From Acuticoccus sediminis (GTDB lineage: Bacteria; Pseudomonadota; Alphaproteobacteria; Rhizobiales; Amorphaceae), in contig NZ_QHHQ01000005.1 of assembly GCF_003258595.1 (NCBI RefSeq), positions 62,001-126,000 of the forward strand: DNA of 64,000 nt. The letters are read 5' to 3'. A model generated the notes under the pieces. It saw nothing but the letters and a program-made list of their open reading frames with translations, did not search any database and was not told the DNA's origin. A program made the position numbers and the translations under genes. The first letter of the stretch is position 1. Each line of letters starts with the position of its first letter. Positions 51,561 to 60,762 of the stretch are shown in pieces.

Positions 51561-53759
51561 ATGCTGAATCTCTCCGAGTGGACCGGCGATCACTACGACA
51601 CGGCGCTGGTCGCCCTGGCCGGTCTGATCTGCCTCGCCGGCGCCGTCCTCACCGCAAGGGCACTGCATCGCTCCACCGGCCACAGCCGCCTGCAGCGAGG
51701 ACTCCTGATCCTCGCCGGCGGGCTGATGTCCGGCGCGACGGTGTGGTGCGCCCACGTGATCGCCGTCCTCGCGACGGGCACCGACGCGTCGATCGACGGC
51801 CTTCTCAGCGTCCTCTTCCTCGTCCTCGCCGCGGTCGGAACGCTCCTCGCCTTCCTCGTCGCGGACCTGAAGTCGCCGCTGGCGCTGGTCCTGGGCGGTG
51901 TCATCTTCGGTCTCTCATCGGCTGCGATGCACGCGCTGGGGCTCTGCCTCGTCGACCTCGACCCGAGCCGGCCGGAGCCGATCGACCTTCTCGCCGGGCT
52001 CGGCGTGACGACCCTCGCCATCGTCACGCTCGCCGCCGGCATCGTCTCCCACACGCTGAAGGGCCGGGCGAAGACCGAGGCCGCCGCGCACCTGCGCCAC
52101 ATGGCCGACAACGGTGTCGATGGCGTCGCGGTGACCCGCGGCGGCGTCATCGTGGAGACCAACGAGGCGTTCTCGCGCATCTGCGGCGTCGACCGTGCCG
52201 GGATCGTCGGCCGGCAGATCGGCGAGTTCCTGGCCCCGGACGGGCTGGGCCTCGGCGCCCTCCCCGAGAGCGAGATCATCGCCATGCGGGTGAACGCCGC
52301 GGACGGCCGGACCCGGTCGATCGAGCTCACCGTGCGCAGCGAGACACCGGACGCCGGCGACGCGCCGACGATCGTCTACAGCGTGCGCGACATCACCCAC
52401 CGTATCGGGCAGGAGGAGCGGATCGCCTACCTCGCCCAGCACGACGACCTGACGGGGCTGCGGAACCGCGCCGCCTTTTTGGAACGGGCGACCACCCTGC
52501 TCCACTTGCAGGGCGGGGAGACGCAGTTCGCAGTCCTCTGCCTCGATCTCGATTTCTTCAAGGAGATCAACGACTCCTACGGTCACGCCGCCGGCGACGA
52601 AGTGCTTCGCGCCACCGCCGCCCGCCTGTCGGCATCGCTCCGCGACGGGCAGATCGCGGCACGCCTCGGTGGCGACGAGTTCGCAGTGATGGCGAGCGTG
52701 ACGAGTCAGGCCGAGGTCGTCGCCCTCGCCGAGACGGTCCACGAGGCGTTCTCCACCGAGGTCGAGTTCGAGGGTGCGACGCTGCGCTGCGGCTGCAGCA
52801 TCGGCATCGCCCTGTCGCGGACCGACGGCGACACGGTGCAGGCCCTCCTCAACAGCGCCGACCTCGCGATGTACCGGGCGAAGCGCGCGCGGATGAAATA
52901 CTGCTTCTTCGATCACGCGATCGACGGCAACGTTCACAAGCAGCGCAAGCTCGTGGACGACCTGCGCGAGGCGATCGAGCAGAAGAGGATCGAGGTCCAT
53001 TACCAGGTGCAGGTGCGCCTCTCGGACAACAGCGTCTGCGGCTACGAGGCGCTCGCGCGCTGGCACCATCCCGAGATCGGCCCCATCGCGCCGAAGATCT
53101 TCATTCCCCTCGCCGAGGAGCACGGGCTGATCGACGCGCTCGGCGCCCTCGTTCTGGAACGCGCCTGCCGCGACGCGGCAGGCTGGCCGAGCGAGGTCAC
53201 CGTCGCCGTCAACGTCTCCCCGGTGCAGCTCGGCGGGTCCGACCTCGTCGCCACGGTGAAGCGCGTGCTGGCCGAGACCGGGCTGCCGGCCACCCGGCTC
53301 GAGCTGGAGGTGGGCGAAGGCTGCTTCGAGCGCGACAACGAGGGCGCCGCGGAGCGGCTGACGGCGCTGGGCCACCTCGGCCTGACGATCACCATCGACG
53401 ATTTCGGCGCCGGCTACTCGTCGCTGTCGATGCTGCAGAGCCTGCCGTTCGACAAGATCAAGCTCGACAAGTCGTTCGCGCAGTCGCTCGCCGAGGACCG
53501 CAAGCGGCGGCAGATCATGCGCGCCGTCGTGAAGCTCGCCGAGATGATGCGCGTGCCCGTCGTCGCCGAGGGCGTCGAGACGGTCGAGCAGCTCACCGCG
53601 ATGCGCGCGGAAGGGTGCGACTTCGTCCAGGGCTACATCTTCGGCCCGGCGCTGCCGGCATCGCAGGCGGGTCTCGCCTCGGTCGAGCCGCAGCCGGGCG
53701 CGGATCCGGCAGACCGCGCCCGGGCGGCGTCCGCCTTCGCGCTGCCGAACGCGGAATAG
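51561..53759 (+). CDS. Membrane PAS-GGDEF-EAL protein with divergent MHYT-like domain, 732 aa
   Basis: Five hydrophobic helices (residues 15-170) carry WCAHVI and SAAMHALG, degenerate forms of the MHYT motif; a full MHYT domain has more copies. A PAS domain follows (residues 175-285). The GGDEF domain has an intact active site, ARLGGDEFAVM, and DLDFFKEINDSYGHAAGDE. The EAL domain has YEALARW, DDFGAGYSSLSML, KLDKSF, VAEGVET and QGYIFGP; the usual E-x-T-E is EVGEGC here. Both cyclic-di-GMP synthesis and hydrolysis are plausible, with the membrane part as sensor, possibly of a gas or copper. It stands alone. Confidence 0.93.
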   Translation: MLNLSEWTGDHYDTALVALAGLICLAGAVLTARALHRSTGHSRLQRGLLILAGGLMSGATVWCAHVIAVLATGTDASIDGLLSVLFLVLAAVGTLLAFLVADLKSPLALVLGGVIFGLSSAAMHALGLCLVDLDPSRPEPIDLLAGLGVTTLAIVTLAAGIVSHTLKGRAKTEAAAHLRHMADNGVDGVAVTRGGVIVETNEAFSRICGVDRAGIVGRQIGEFLAPDGLGLGALPESEIIAMRVNAADGRTRSIELTVRSETPDAGDAPTIVYSVRDITHRIGQEERIAYLAQHDDLTGLRNRAAFLERATTLLHLQGGETQFAVLCLDLDFFKEINDSYGHAAGDEVLRATAARLSASLRDGQIAARLGGDEFAVMASVTSQAEVVALAETVHEAFSTEVEFEGATLRCGCSIGIALSRTDGDTVQALLNSADLAMYRAKRARMKYCFFDHAIDGNVHKQRKLVDDLREAIEQKRIEVHYQVQVRLSDNSVCGYEALARWHHPEIGPIAPKIFIPLAEEHGLIDALGALVLERACRDAAGWPSEVTVAVNVSPVQLGGSDLVATVKRVLAETGLPATRLELEVGEGCFERDNEGAAERLTALGHLGLTITIDDFGAGYSSLSMLQSLPFDKIKLDKSFAQSLAEDRKRRQIMRAVVKLAEMMRVPVVAEGVETVEQLTAMRAEGCDFVQGYIFGPALPASQAGLASVEPQPGADPADRARAASAFALPNAE

Positions 53760-53782
53760 CGCGGCCCGCGCTGGCCCCGCGC

Positions 53783-54094
53783 TCAGTTCATGAGGCTGAG
53801 GAGCATCCCGTCGTCGTCCGGCCCCGCGCTGGCGTCGATCCTGGTGTAGACGCCCAGTTCGTCGGCGAGGAGGTTCTCCTCCGACACGTACGCCATCGAC
53901 TCCACCCCCTCGTAGTCCACCCGAACGCGGTAGAAGGGCTGGTTGCGGTCCGGCCGGCCGGCCTTCGGGAGAGCCTTGTAGGTCTCCTCGTTGTCGGAGT
54001 AGATCGCGTCGACGTCGACCACCAGGCCGCCGAAATCGTACACGCGATGCCGCACCGCCTGCCCGATGTTGAACTTCGCAGATTTGACGACCAT
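53783..54094 (-). CDS. hspQ: Heat shock protein HspQ homologue, 103 aa
   Basis: The small basic-acidic beta protein begins MVVKSAKFNIGQAVRHRVYDFGGLVVDVD and continues NQPFYRVRV, then AYVSEENLL, matching the HspQ/YccV (hemimethylated DNA-binding) family across its length. ATG 54094 is used; GTG 54103 would add three residues. HspQ stimulates or is degraded by Lon protease and is heat-induced in enterobacteria. Here it lies convergent to the GGDEF-EAL gene and downstream of the kinase gene. It is somewhat shorter than, but comparable to, homologues of about 105 residues. Confidence 0.9.
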   Translation of the reverse strand: MVVKSAKFNIGQAVRHRVYDFGGLVVDVDAIYSDNEETYKALPKAGRPDRNQPFYRVRVDYEGVESMAYVSEENLLADELGVYTRIDASAGPDDDGMLLSLMN

Positions 54095-54316
54095 CGAACG
54101 CACTCACTCTACAGCCGGCGCGCGCCGGAACGGGGACGGGAGTGGGCCGGCACATCGGGTCGGTGGGTTCGTCGGCTGTGCGCTGCCCTCGCAGACCAAA
54201 GCGCGCGAGGGCGGGTTCGGTTCAGTCGCCGCGCCGCGCCGCGCAAGTCAGGGACAAGCATGGCCGCCGGTGCGCCGCGAACCCGTGCCGTTTCGTGCGT
54301 CCGGGGTGCCTGCGCC

Positions 54317-57300
54317 TCACCCCAGCGGCGTCATGGCGTCGTTGGCGGCCACGTCGAAGGTGATCGTCATCTCGCAGCGCATCCCCTCTTCGGTGAAGCG
54401 GCGCTTGATGTCGAACTGGCGGCGGCTCGCGATGGCGCGCATCAGCCGCGATCCGGCCCCCTCCCGCACCGCGCCGACCGGCTTCGGCCCGGTCTCCTGC
54501 CACACGAAGTGCACCACGCAGATGCCGTCCTCGGTGTCGCACCCGATCGCGATCGACACCGCGCCGTCCTGGGCCATCGCGCCGTGCTTCACCGCGTTGG
54601 TGACGAGCTCGTGCACCACCATCGAGGTGTCGATGGCGATGCCGGGCGGGAGCGGGACGGTGCAGTCGCCGTCGATCACGATTCGCGCGTTGTCAGGATC
54701 GTAGGCCTGGGTCTGGACCCGGATGAGGTCGCGCAGGCTGACGGCGCTGTCGGCGCGGCGGAAGTTGATGTCGTGGGCGAGCGCGAGGGCCCGCACCCGC
54801 TGGGTGAGCTGCTCGCCCAGCTCGGTCGTGGCGTTCGAGTCGCGCAGCGACAGGTGGATCACCGACTGCATCGTCGCCAGCATGTTCTTCACCCGGTGGC
54901 GCAGCTCGTCGAGGAGCAGGCGCTTCTGGCGGTCGGCCTCGTCCCGCCGGAGCGAGGCCGCCAGGATGTTCGCCACCGACTGGAGGAACGCGGCGTCCCG
55001 CTGCGTGAACGTGCGCTGCCCGCGCGAGTGGACGCCGATGACGCCGAACGGCTCGTCCGGCGATCCGACGATCACGCTCATCCCGCTGATGATCCCCTCG
55101 ATCCGCAGGAGGGCCGGACCGGAGAAGCGCGTCTCGGTGCGAAGGTCCGTCACGACCACCGGCTCGTGCACCGTGAGGGTGTAGCCGGCCTGACTGTCGA
55201 GCCCGCCGTCGACGACCGTTCCGAGCGGCGAGCCGAAGCCGTGCGAGGAGATCAGCTCGAGTCGCTTGCGGTCCGGCTGCAGCCGCAGGACCTTGGCGTA
55301 CTCGCACTTCAGCAGCACGGCGAGGCGGTCCGGCAGCTCGGCGATGATCTCGTCGGCCGTGAGGCCGGACAGGCTGCGTCCGCCGAGGCGCGCCACGTAC
55401 GCCTGCTGCTCGGCGCGCTGCTCGGCGATGGCGCGGGCGGAGGTCAGCGCGGAGATGTCCCGCATCACGGCGACGACGCGCGTCGTCTCGCCCGCGCGGT
55501 TGAGGATCGGCGCGGCCGAGATCAGCACGTCGAACGTGCCGCCGGGGCCGACGTAGCGCGCCTGCACGTCCTCGACGATCTCGCCGGTGCGCCAGACGAT
55601 CGTGCTCGGCAGCTCGTCGAGCGTCAGCTCGCGACCGTTCTGGAGGATGGCGTACTGCCCCAGCTCGGACCGCGGCGGCCCGGTCTCGGCCCCGAGGCCG
55701 AGCATCTTCTGGCCGTATGAGTTGAGGCGCATGCGACTGATCGGCTGGTCGGAGAAGGCGATGGCGATGGGCGCGATGTCGAGGATCGCCTCCAGCGCGG
55801 CGACCTGGCCCTCGAGCTCGGTGTTGAGGACGTCGATCCGCGCCTGCGCCCGCTTGAAGCCGCTGACGTCAACGAAGGTGATGACGACGCCGTCGATGAT
55901 CCCGCTCGCCGTGCGGTAGGGCACGAGGCGCATCAGGAACGTGGCGCTGCCGTCGCGGAGCTCGACGACCTTCTCGGTAACCTCCGCCGAGACGACCACC
56001 GCCGCAACTTCGGCGGTGAGGTCGGTATCCTCCAGATGGTCGCAGAGGTCGCCGATCAGCCGCCCGATATCCGCGTCGTCGAGATCGAACGTGCGCCGCG
56101 CGACGGGCGTGAAGCCGCGCACCCGCCCGCTCGTGTCGAGGAACAGCGTCGCGATGTTGGTGCTGGCGAGGAGGTTGGCGAGGTCGTTGTTGGTGCGGCG
56201 CAGCTCGTCGATCTTGTGGGCGAGTTCGAAGTTGACGCTCTGCAGCTCCTCCCTGGAGCGTTCCGGGGCGTCCGCGGCCGTCTCCCGGATCTCCTCGGCG
56301 GCAGGCTCGGCGGGGGGCGCGGGCGTCACCTCGCCCTGGTCCTGGAACACGAAGAGGTAGTGCGGCTCGCCGCCCTCCTCGTGGGTCAGCCGTCGGCCGG
56401 AGATGCGCACGAGGCGCAGACGCTCGCCGTCGCGATAGCCGACGCGGTCGCGCACCGCCTGCTCCTCGCCGGACATCAGGCTGTGCCAGATGAGGCGCAG
56501 GTCGATCCTGAGGTCGTCCCGCATGAGGTTGACGAGCTCGAGCGACGCGCTGCCCGGCTGCGCCTCGAGATAGTCGGCGACGGGCCCGCCCGAGTGGACC
56601 AGCTCCCGGGTCGGCCCGACGACGACGTAGGCCGGCGCCATCTCGTTGACGAGGACCGCGTGAGCGTCGGCGATGACCTCGCTCCGGCGCGGCCTCGCGC
56701 CGTACCGGCCGGCGCGCCCGTCCGGTTCGGGACCGCGGCCGGGGGCCGTGGCGCCGGCGAGGATGGCGAGATAGTCGACCACCGCGCCCGGCATCTCCCG
56801 CGGCAGCAGCACCTTGTCGACGAGGCCGGTGGCGATGGCGTGGCTCGGCATCGCCGCGTCGGCGGCGCTGTCCGGCGACTGGGCGATGACGTACCCGCCG
56901 GCGGCCTTGACGAGGCGCAGGCCCTGGCTGCCGTCGTGGCTTGTCCCCGAGAGGACGATGGCGATCCCCTTCTCGCCGAGCTCGCTCGCGACGGCGGCGA
57001 AGAGGGTGTCGATGGGCGCGCTCTGAAGGGTCCGTTCGGCGAGGCGGAAGCGTCCGCCGCTCAGGGTCAGCGCGGCGTCCTCCTCGACCATGACGACGGT
57101 GTCGGCGCGGGGCACGGTGCCGCTCTCGGCCGACCTTACGGGGAGGTCGGTGGAGCGCACGATCCGCTCGCGCGTCGTGCCGTCGTCGCCCGGGTCGAGA
57201 TGGCCGACGACCACGTAGCAGGCCCCCGTCGACCGGGGGATCGCGCCCAGAAGCTCGCAGAGCGCATCCGCGGCACCGACCGACGCGCCGATCGCGACGA

Positions 57301-57352
57301 CCGGGACCATGGTTCGGCCGTGCTGGGGGATGTCTCTGACTTCGGCGTCCAT
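54317..57352 (-). CDS. Hybrid CheB-PAS-GAF HWE/HisKA_2 histidine kinase, 1011 aa
   Basis: Residues 15-195 are a CheB methylesterase domain with Ser24 in AIGASVGAAD, H51 in VVGHLDPG and Asp in LSGTSHDGSQG. The usual fusion partner CheR is missing: the PAS-like domain that normally follows CheR (RISGRRLTHEEGGEPHYLFVF, residues 230-340) comes directly after a short linker. Two further PAS domains (near 400-510 and 540-650) and a GAF domain (690-810) follow. The kinase is of the HWE/HisKA_2 kind, with phosphoacceptor LLDELRHRVKNMLATMQS and HELVTNAVKHGA. It is divergent from a single-domain response regulator, its likely partner. The start ATG 57352 has GAGG before it. Confidence 0.9.
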   Translation of the reverse strand: MDAEVRDIPQHGRTMVPVVAIGASVGAADALCELLGAIPRSTGACYVVVGHLDPGDDGTTRERIVRSTDLPVRSAESGTVPRADTVVMVEEDAALTLSGGRFRLAERTLQSAPIDTLFAAVASELGEKGIAIVLSGTSHDGSQGLRLVKAAGGYVIAQSPDSAADAAMPSHAIATGLVDKVLLPREMPGAVVDYLAILAGATAPGRGPEPDGRAGRYGARPRRSEVIADAHAVLVNEMAPAYVVVGPTRELVHSGGPVADYLEAQPGSASLELVNLMRDDLRIDLRLIWHSLMSGEEQAVRDRVGYRDGERLRLVRISGRRLTHEEGGEPHYLFVFQDQGEVTPAPPAEPAAEEIRETAADAPERSREELQSVNFELAHKIDELRRTNNDLANLLASTNIATLFLDTSGRVRGFTPVARRTFDLDDADIGRLIGDLCDHLEDTDLTAEVAAVVVSAEVTEKVVELRDGSATFLMRLVPYRTASGIIDGVVITFVDVSGFKRAQARIDVLNTELEGQVAALEAILDIAPIAIAFSDQPISRMRLNSYGQKMLGLGAETGPPRSELGQYAILQNGRELTLDELPSTIVWRTGEIVEDVQARYVGPGGTFDVLISAAPILNRAGETTRVVAVMRDISALTSARAIAEQRAEQQAYVARLGGRSLSGLTADEIIAELPDRLAVLLKCEYAKVLRLQPDRKRLELISSHGFGSPLGTVVDGGLDSQAGYTLTVHEPVVVTDLRTETRFSGPALLRIEGIISGMSVIVGSPDEPFGVIGVHSRGQRTFTQRDAAFLQSVANILAASLRRDEADRQKRLLLDELRHRVKNMLATMQSVIHLSLRDSNATTELGEQLTQRVRALALAHDINFRRADSAVSLRDLIRVQTQAYDPDNARIVIDGDCTVPLPPGIAIDTSMVVHELVTNAVKHGAMAQDGAVSIAIGCDTEDGICVVHFVWQETGPKPVGAVREGAGSRLMRAIASRRQFDIKRRFTEEGMRCEMTITFDVAANDAMTPLG

Positions 57353-57607
57353 CCGGCCTCAACCCAATCTATGATTTTGGTCGCGCAGAGTCTCAGCGAA
57401 TGACATGAATTATTCCCGGGGGCTAGCTTTCGCTCTTCCCTGCGCCATCTCTTCCCGGACCTGAGGCTAACCCCGATCGAAACGGCGTTTAACTGTGACT
57501 TTGTCGCAAGTCGCGAACGCCAGCAGCACGCCGTGCCCGAGTGGCCCTGTCGTGGAGGACGCAGTTCTTTATGGCCCCCTGTCTGTTTCCGATGTGTGCA
57601 GACGTTC

Positions 57608-58018
57608 ATGAGTGAGTTTGCGCCGCGTGACCGCGCACCGCGAATTCTCATCGTCGAGGATGAGATGTTCATCGGGCTGGAGCTGTCCATGATCGTCGAG
57701 GAGGCGGGGTTCGAGCCGATCGGCCCCGTCGCGGACCTCGACGGAGCACACACCCTCCTGTCCACCGAGCGGCCGGACATCGCCATTCTCGACATCAACC
57801 TCGGCCCCAACGTCACCTCCGCCCCCGTCGCGGAGACGCTGTCGGCCCTCGCCGTGCCGTTCGTCTACCTCTCGGGGTACAGCGCGAACTACGTGCGGGA
57901 CAACATGCCGCCCGCCCCGCTCCTCTCCAAGCCCGTCGATCCGAACGCGGTGCTGAGCGAGATCCGCCGCGCGCTCACACGTGAGACCGACGCGGGAGGC
58001 TCCCCGCAGGAGGCCTGA
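57608..58018 (+). CDS. Single-domain response regulator, 136 aa
   Basis: A lone receiver domain: ILIVEDEMFIGLELSMIVEEAG with acidic pocket E-D-E, phosphoacceptor Asp in IAILDINLG, and the conserved Lys in PLLSKPVDPNAV. The switch aromatic region is VPFVYLSGYS. There is no output domain, so it relays phosphate or competes for it. ATG 57608 begins MSEFAPRDRAPRILIVED; an upstream GTG would add 25 residues. Divergent from the CheB-HWE kinase with a 255-bp gap. Similar small regulators work with HWE kinases in the alphaproteobacterial general stress pathway, a possible but unproven link. Confidence 0.9.
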   Translation: MSEFAPRDRAPRILIVEDEMFIGLELSMIVEEAGFEPIGPVADLDGAHTLLSTERPDIAILDINLGPNVTSAPVAETLSALAVPFVYLSGYSANYVRDNMPPAPLLSKPVDPNAVLSEIRRALTRETDAGGSPQEA

Positions 58019-58161
58019 CCCCGCAGGCCCCCCGTCGCGCCGCTCTCCTCTTCTCCGATCGCGTGCCATGTCCGCGAGGCCGTAGAGGATTGTGCGCAGG
58101 GGCCTATCGCTCCCGGTCGTGATGCCTATGGTGCAACGACCGACAACGTGCGAGAGGCCCG

Positions 58162-59115
58162 ATGCTGCCCGACCAGACGACCCCGGATCACACGCCGGCG
58201 GAGCACAAGACCACCCACGACGCCGCCGACGATCCGCGCAACGAGACGCTGCTCATCTACGTCAACGGCGAGATGAAGCCGAAGGCCGAGGCGAAGGTCT
58301 CCGTCTACGACTCCGGCTTCATGCTGGGCGACGGCATGTGGGAGGGCATGCGCCTCTACAACGGCAAGTGGGCCTTCTTCGACGAGCACATGGACCGCCT
58401 GTTCGAGAGCTGCAAGGCAGTCTCCCTCGACATCGGCATGGACCGCGCCGGCATCCTCGACGCGCTGACGATGACGGCCGAGGCCAACGGCATGACGCAC
58501 GACGTCCACTGCCGGCTGATGGTGACGCGTGGCGTGAAGGTGCGCCCATTCCAGCACCCGTCGCTGTCCCGCTCGGGGCCGACGGTCGTCATCATCATGG
58601 AGCATTCGGTGCCGACGGCGAGCAAGGGCCGGGGCATCCGCCTTGCGACGGTGCCGCAGGTGCGCGGCCTGCCGATGAGCCAGGACGCCAAGTACAACTC
58701 GCACTCCAAGCTGAACTGCGTGATCGCGTGCCTGCAGGCCGAGCAGGCGGGAGCCGACGAGGGGCTGATGCTGGACCCGCACGGCTTCGTGAACACCACC
58801 AACGCCTGCAACTTCTTCATCGTGCGGAAGGGGCAGGTCTGGACGTCCACCGGCGACTACTGCATGAACGGGGTGACCCGCCAGAAGGTGATCGACCTCT
58901 GCCGCGACAACGGCATCCCCGTCCTCGAGCGCAACTATTCCCTGTTCGACACCTACGGCGCGGACGAGGCCTTCCTCACCGGCACCCACGGCGGGCAGAC
59001 GCCGGTCGCCGAGATCGACGGCAAGCCGATCGGCCCGCGCCCGGGCGGCGGCGGTCCCGTCCTCGACCGGATCCGCGCGCTCTACAAGGACCTGGTCGCG
59101 AAGAACACGGCCTGA
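58162..59115 (+). CDS. Class IV aminotransferase (branched-chain/D-amino acid type), 317 aa
   Basis: A fold-type IV PLP enzyme: VSVYDSGFMLGDGMWEGMRL at the N-terminus, the PLP-binding Lys in NSHSKLNCVIACLQA, a GLMLDPHGFVNTTNACNFF segment with the substrate-recognition N-x-x-x-x-F, and GVTRQKVIDL. The sequence AYGADEAFLTGT matches BCAT/DAAT-type C-termini (TYGADEAFLTGT). GAGAGG precedes ATG 58162. The first 30 residues are hydrophilic and extra. It transfers amino groups between amino acids and keto acids. The next gene is an AlaE-like exporter, so alanine or another amino acid may be the product exported. Confidence 0.9.
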   Translation: MLPDQTTPDHTPAEHKTTHDAADDPRNETLLIYVNGEMKPKAEAKVSVYDSGFMLGDGMWEGMRLYNGKWAFFDEHMDRLFESCKAVSLDIGMDRAGILDALTMTAEANGMTHDVHCRLMVTRGVKVRPFQHPSLSRSGPTVVIIMEHSVPTASKGRGIRLATVPQVRGLPMSQDAKYNSHSKLNCVIACLQAEQAGADEGLMLDPHGFVNTTNACNFFIVRKGQVWTSTGDYCMNGVTRQKVIDLCRDNGIPVLERNYSLFDTYGADEAFLTGTHGGQTPVAEIDGKPIGPRPGGGGPVLDRIRALYKDLVAKNTA

Positions 59116-59131
59116 CCCGACGGGACCCGCC

Positions 59132-59560
59132 ATGCGTACCTTCATCGCCGACACGCTGGCGCTCGTCACCTTCTTCACGGTGCTGGGCGCTCTCAACGAG
59201 CACTATATCGCCGGGATGGCGTGGTCCGAGGTGGCGCGCTCGCGCACCATCGGCGCGCCCCTGATGGTGCTGACGGCGCGGCCCTACGGGATCTGGCGCG
59301 ACTGGCTGATCGGCCGGATCGCGCCGCCGCTTCCGCGCGTCGCGGCGGACGCGCTCGCCCTCCTCATCTTCCAGGTGCCGATCTACGCGGCGATCCTCTG
59401 GGTCAGCGGTGCGTCGGTGGCCGGCGTCGCGCAGGGTTCGGCGAGCTTCGCGGTGCTGATGCTGGTCGTCGGCCGGCCCTACGGCCTGTGGCTCGACTTC
59501 GTGCGCGCACGCTTCGGCCTCGGCCACGGCGGCATGACGCCGATGACGCTGGGGGACTAG
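59132..59560 (+). CDS. alaE: AlaE-like L-alanine exporter, 142 aa
   Basis: The protein has four hydrophobic helices and two copies of the motif (A/G)RPYG(I/L)W(R/L)D, hallmark of AlaE. The N-terminal FIADTLALVTFFTVLGALNE corresponds to the family start FIADTFALV-x-F. ATG 59132 follows the aminotransferase by 16 bases, so they share a transcript. AlaE exports L-alanine and dipeptide-derived surplus across the inner membrane. Its link to an aminotransferase fits alanine homeostasis. Length (142) is close to E. coli AlaE (149). Confidence 0.88.
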   Translation: MRTFIADTLALVTFFTVLGALNEHYIAGMAWSEVARSRTIGAPLMVLTARPYGIWRDWLIGRIAPPLPRVAADALALLIFQVPIYAAILWVSGASVAGVAQGSASFAVLMLVVGRPYGLWLDFVRARFGLGHGGMTPMTLGD

Positions 59561-59679
59561 CGCCCCGGCCATGACGCCTGACGAGATCGTCAGGCGATGC
59601 GGTTGACTCGACCCCTCCCCGCGGCACAGTTGGTGGAACGCCGCATCAGGTCGGCCAAGACGACGGGGAAGGAAACGGC

Positions 59680-60729
59680 ATGACGGGTGTCTCGGCACCG
59701 ACGCGCGACCCGCTGAGCGACGGGCCGGCGCCGCCCGCGCTGGAGGCGTGGCTCACGGCAAACGTTGCGGGCTACCAGGGTCCGGCGACGCTGGACAAGA
59801 TCTCCGGCGGCCAGTCGAACCCGACCTTCCGCGCCACCGCGCCCTCCGGCCGCTACGTCATCCGCCGCAAGCCGCTGGGCGAGACGCTCCCCTCCGCGCA
59901 CGCGGTGGACCGGGAGTTCCGCGTCCTCAGCGCCCTCGCCGCGACCGACGTCCCGGTGCCGCCGGTCCATGCCCTGTGCGAGGACCACGACGTCGCCGGG
60001 CAGATGTTCTACGTGATGGACATGGTTCCGGGCCGCGTCTTCTGGGACCCGCGCCTCGAGGAGCTGACGACGGCCGAACGCGGCGGCATCTTCGCCTCGA
60101 TGAACGAGACCATCGCGGCGATCCACCGGATCGACCCGGCGGCGGTGGGGCTCGACGACTTCGGCCGGCACGGCGGCTACCTCGAACGCCAGATCAGCCG
60201 CTGGACGCGGCAGTACCGCGCCAGCGAGACCGGGCCGAACCCGGCCATGGAGGACCTCATCGCCTGGCTGCCGGAGAACAAGCCGGCGGAAGGCGAGACG
60301 CGCCTCGTCCACGGCGACTACCGGCTCGACAACGTCCTCATCCACCCGACCGAGCCGCGGATCGTCGCGGTCCTCGACTGGGAGCTCTCCACGCTCGGCG
60401 ACCCGCGGGCGGACTTCGCCTACCACGCGATGACGTGGCGTTTCGCGCCGGACCTCTTCCGCGGCCTGGAGGGCGCCGACCTCAATGCGCTCGGAATCCC
60501 GTCCGAGGACGAGTACGTCGGCCGCTACGCCGAGGCCTCCGGCTTCGACCCGCGCGGTGACTGGACCTTCTTCCTCGCGTTGTCGATGTTCCGGATCGCC
60601 GCGATCGTGCAGGGCATCGCCAAGCGCGCCCTCGACGGGACGGCGGCGAACGCGGACGCCGCGGCCATCGGCGCCAAGGCCCTGCCGATCGCCGAACGCG
60701 CCCGCGAGATCATCGAAGGGCGCGGATAA
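59680..60729 (+). CDS. APH-family phosphotransferase (ACAD10/11-like), 349 aa
   Basis: The fold is that of aminoglycoside phosphotransferase-like kinases: GGQSNPTFRATAPSGRYVIRRKP (ATP loop and Lys), catalytic RLVHGDYRLDNVLIHP, and VLDWELSTLGDPRADFAYH. The Brenner-type HGDxxxxN and D-W-E motifs are intact. Closest in style are the ACAD10/FadE36-like phosphotransferases that phosphorylate hydroxy-acyl-CoAs. GGAAGGAAA lies before ATG 59680. The SDR gene follows after 33 bases and probably belongs to the same transcript and pathway, for 4-hydroxyacid or fatty alcohol metabolism. Confidence 0.88.
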   Translation: MTGVSAPTRDPLSDGPAPPALEAWLTANVAGYQGPATLDKISGGQSNPTFRATAPSGRYVIRRKPLGETLPSAHAVDREFRVLSALAATDVPVPPVHALCEDHDVAGQMFYVMDMVPGRVFWDPRLEELTTAERGGIFASMNETIAAIHRIDPAAVGLDDFGRHGGYLERQISRWTRQYRASETGPNPAMEDLIAWLPENKPAEGETRLVHGDYRLDNVLIHPTEPRIVAVLDWELSTLGDPRADFAYHAMTWRFAPDLFRGLEGADLNALGIPSEDEYVGRYAEASGFDPRGDWTFFLALSMFRIAAIVQGIAKRALDGTAANADAAAIGAKALPIAERAREIIEGRG

Positions 60730-60762
60730 ACGGGCGCCCGCGACGGCGCAGGGAGGACTGGG

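Noticed and set aside
51548-55720. 1390-codon plus-strand open frame over the GGDEF-EAL gene and the opposite kinase
   Set aside because: Arg/Gly-rich product spanning several real genes on both strands; no start signal or domain.
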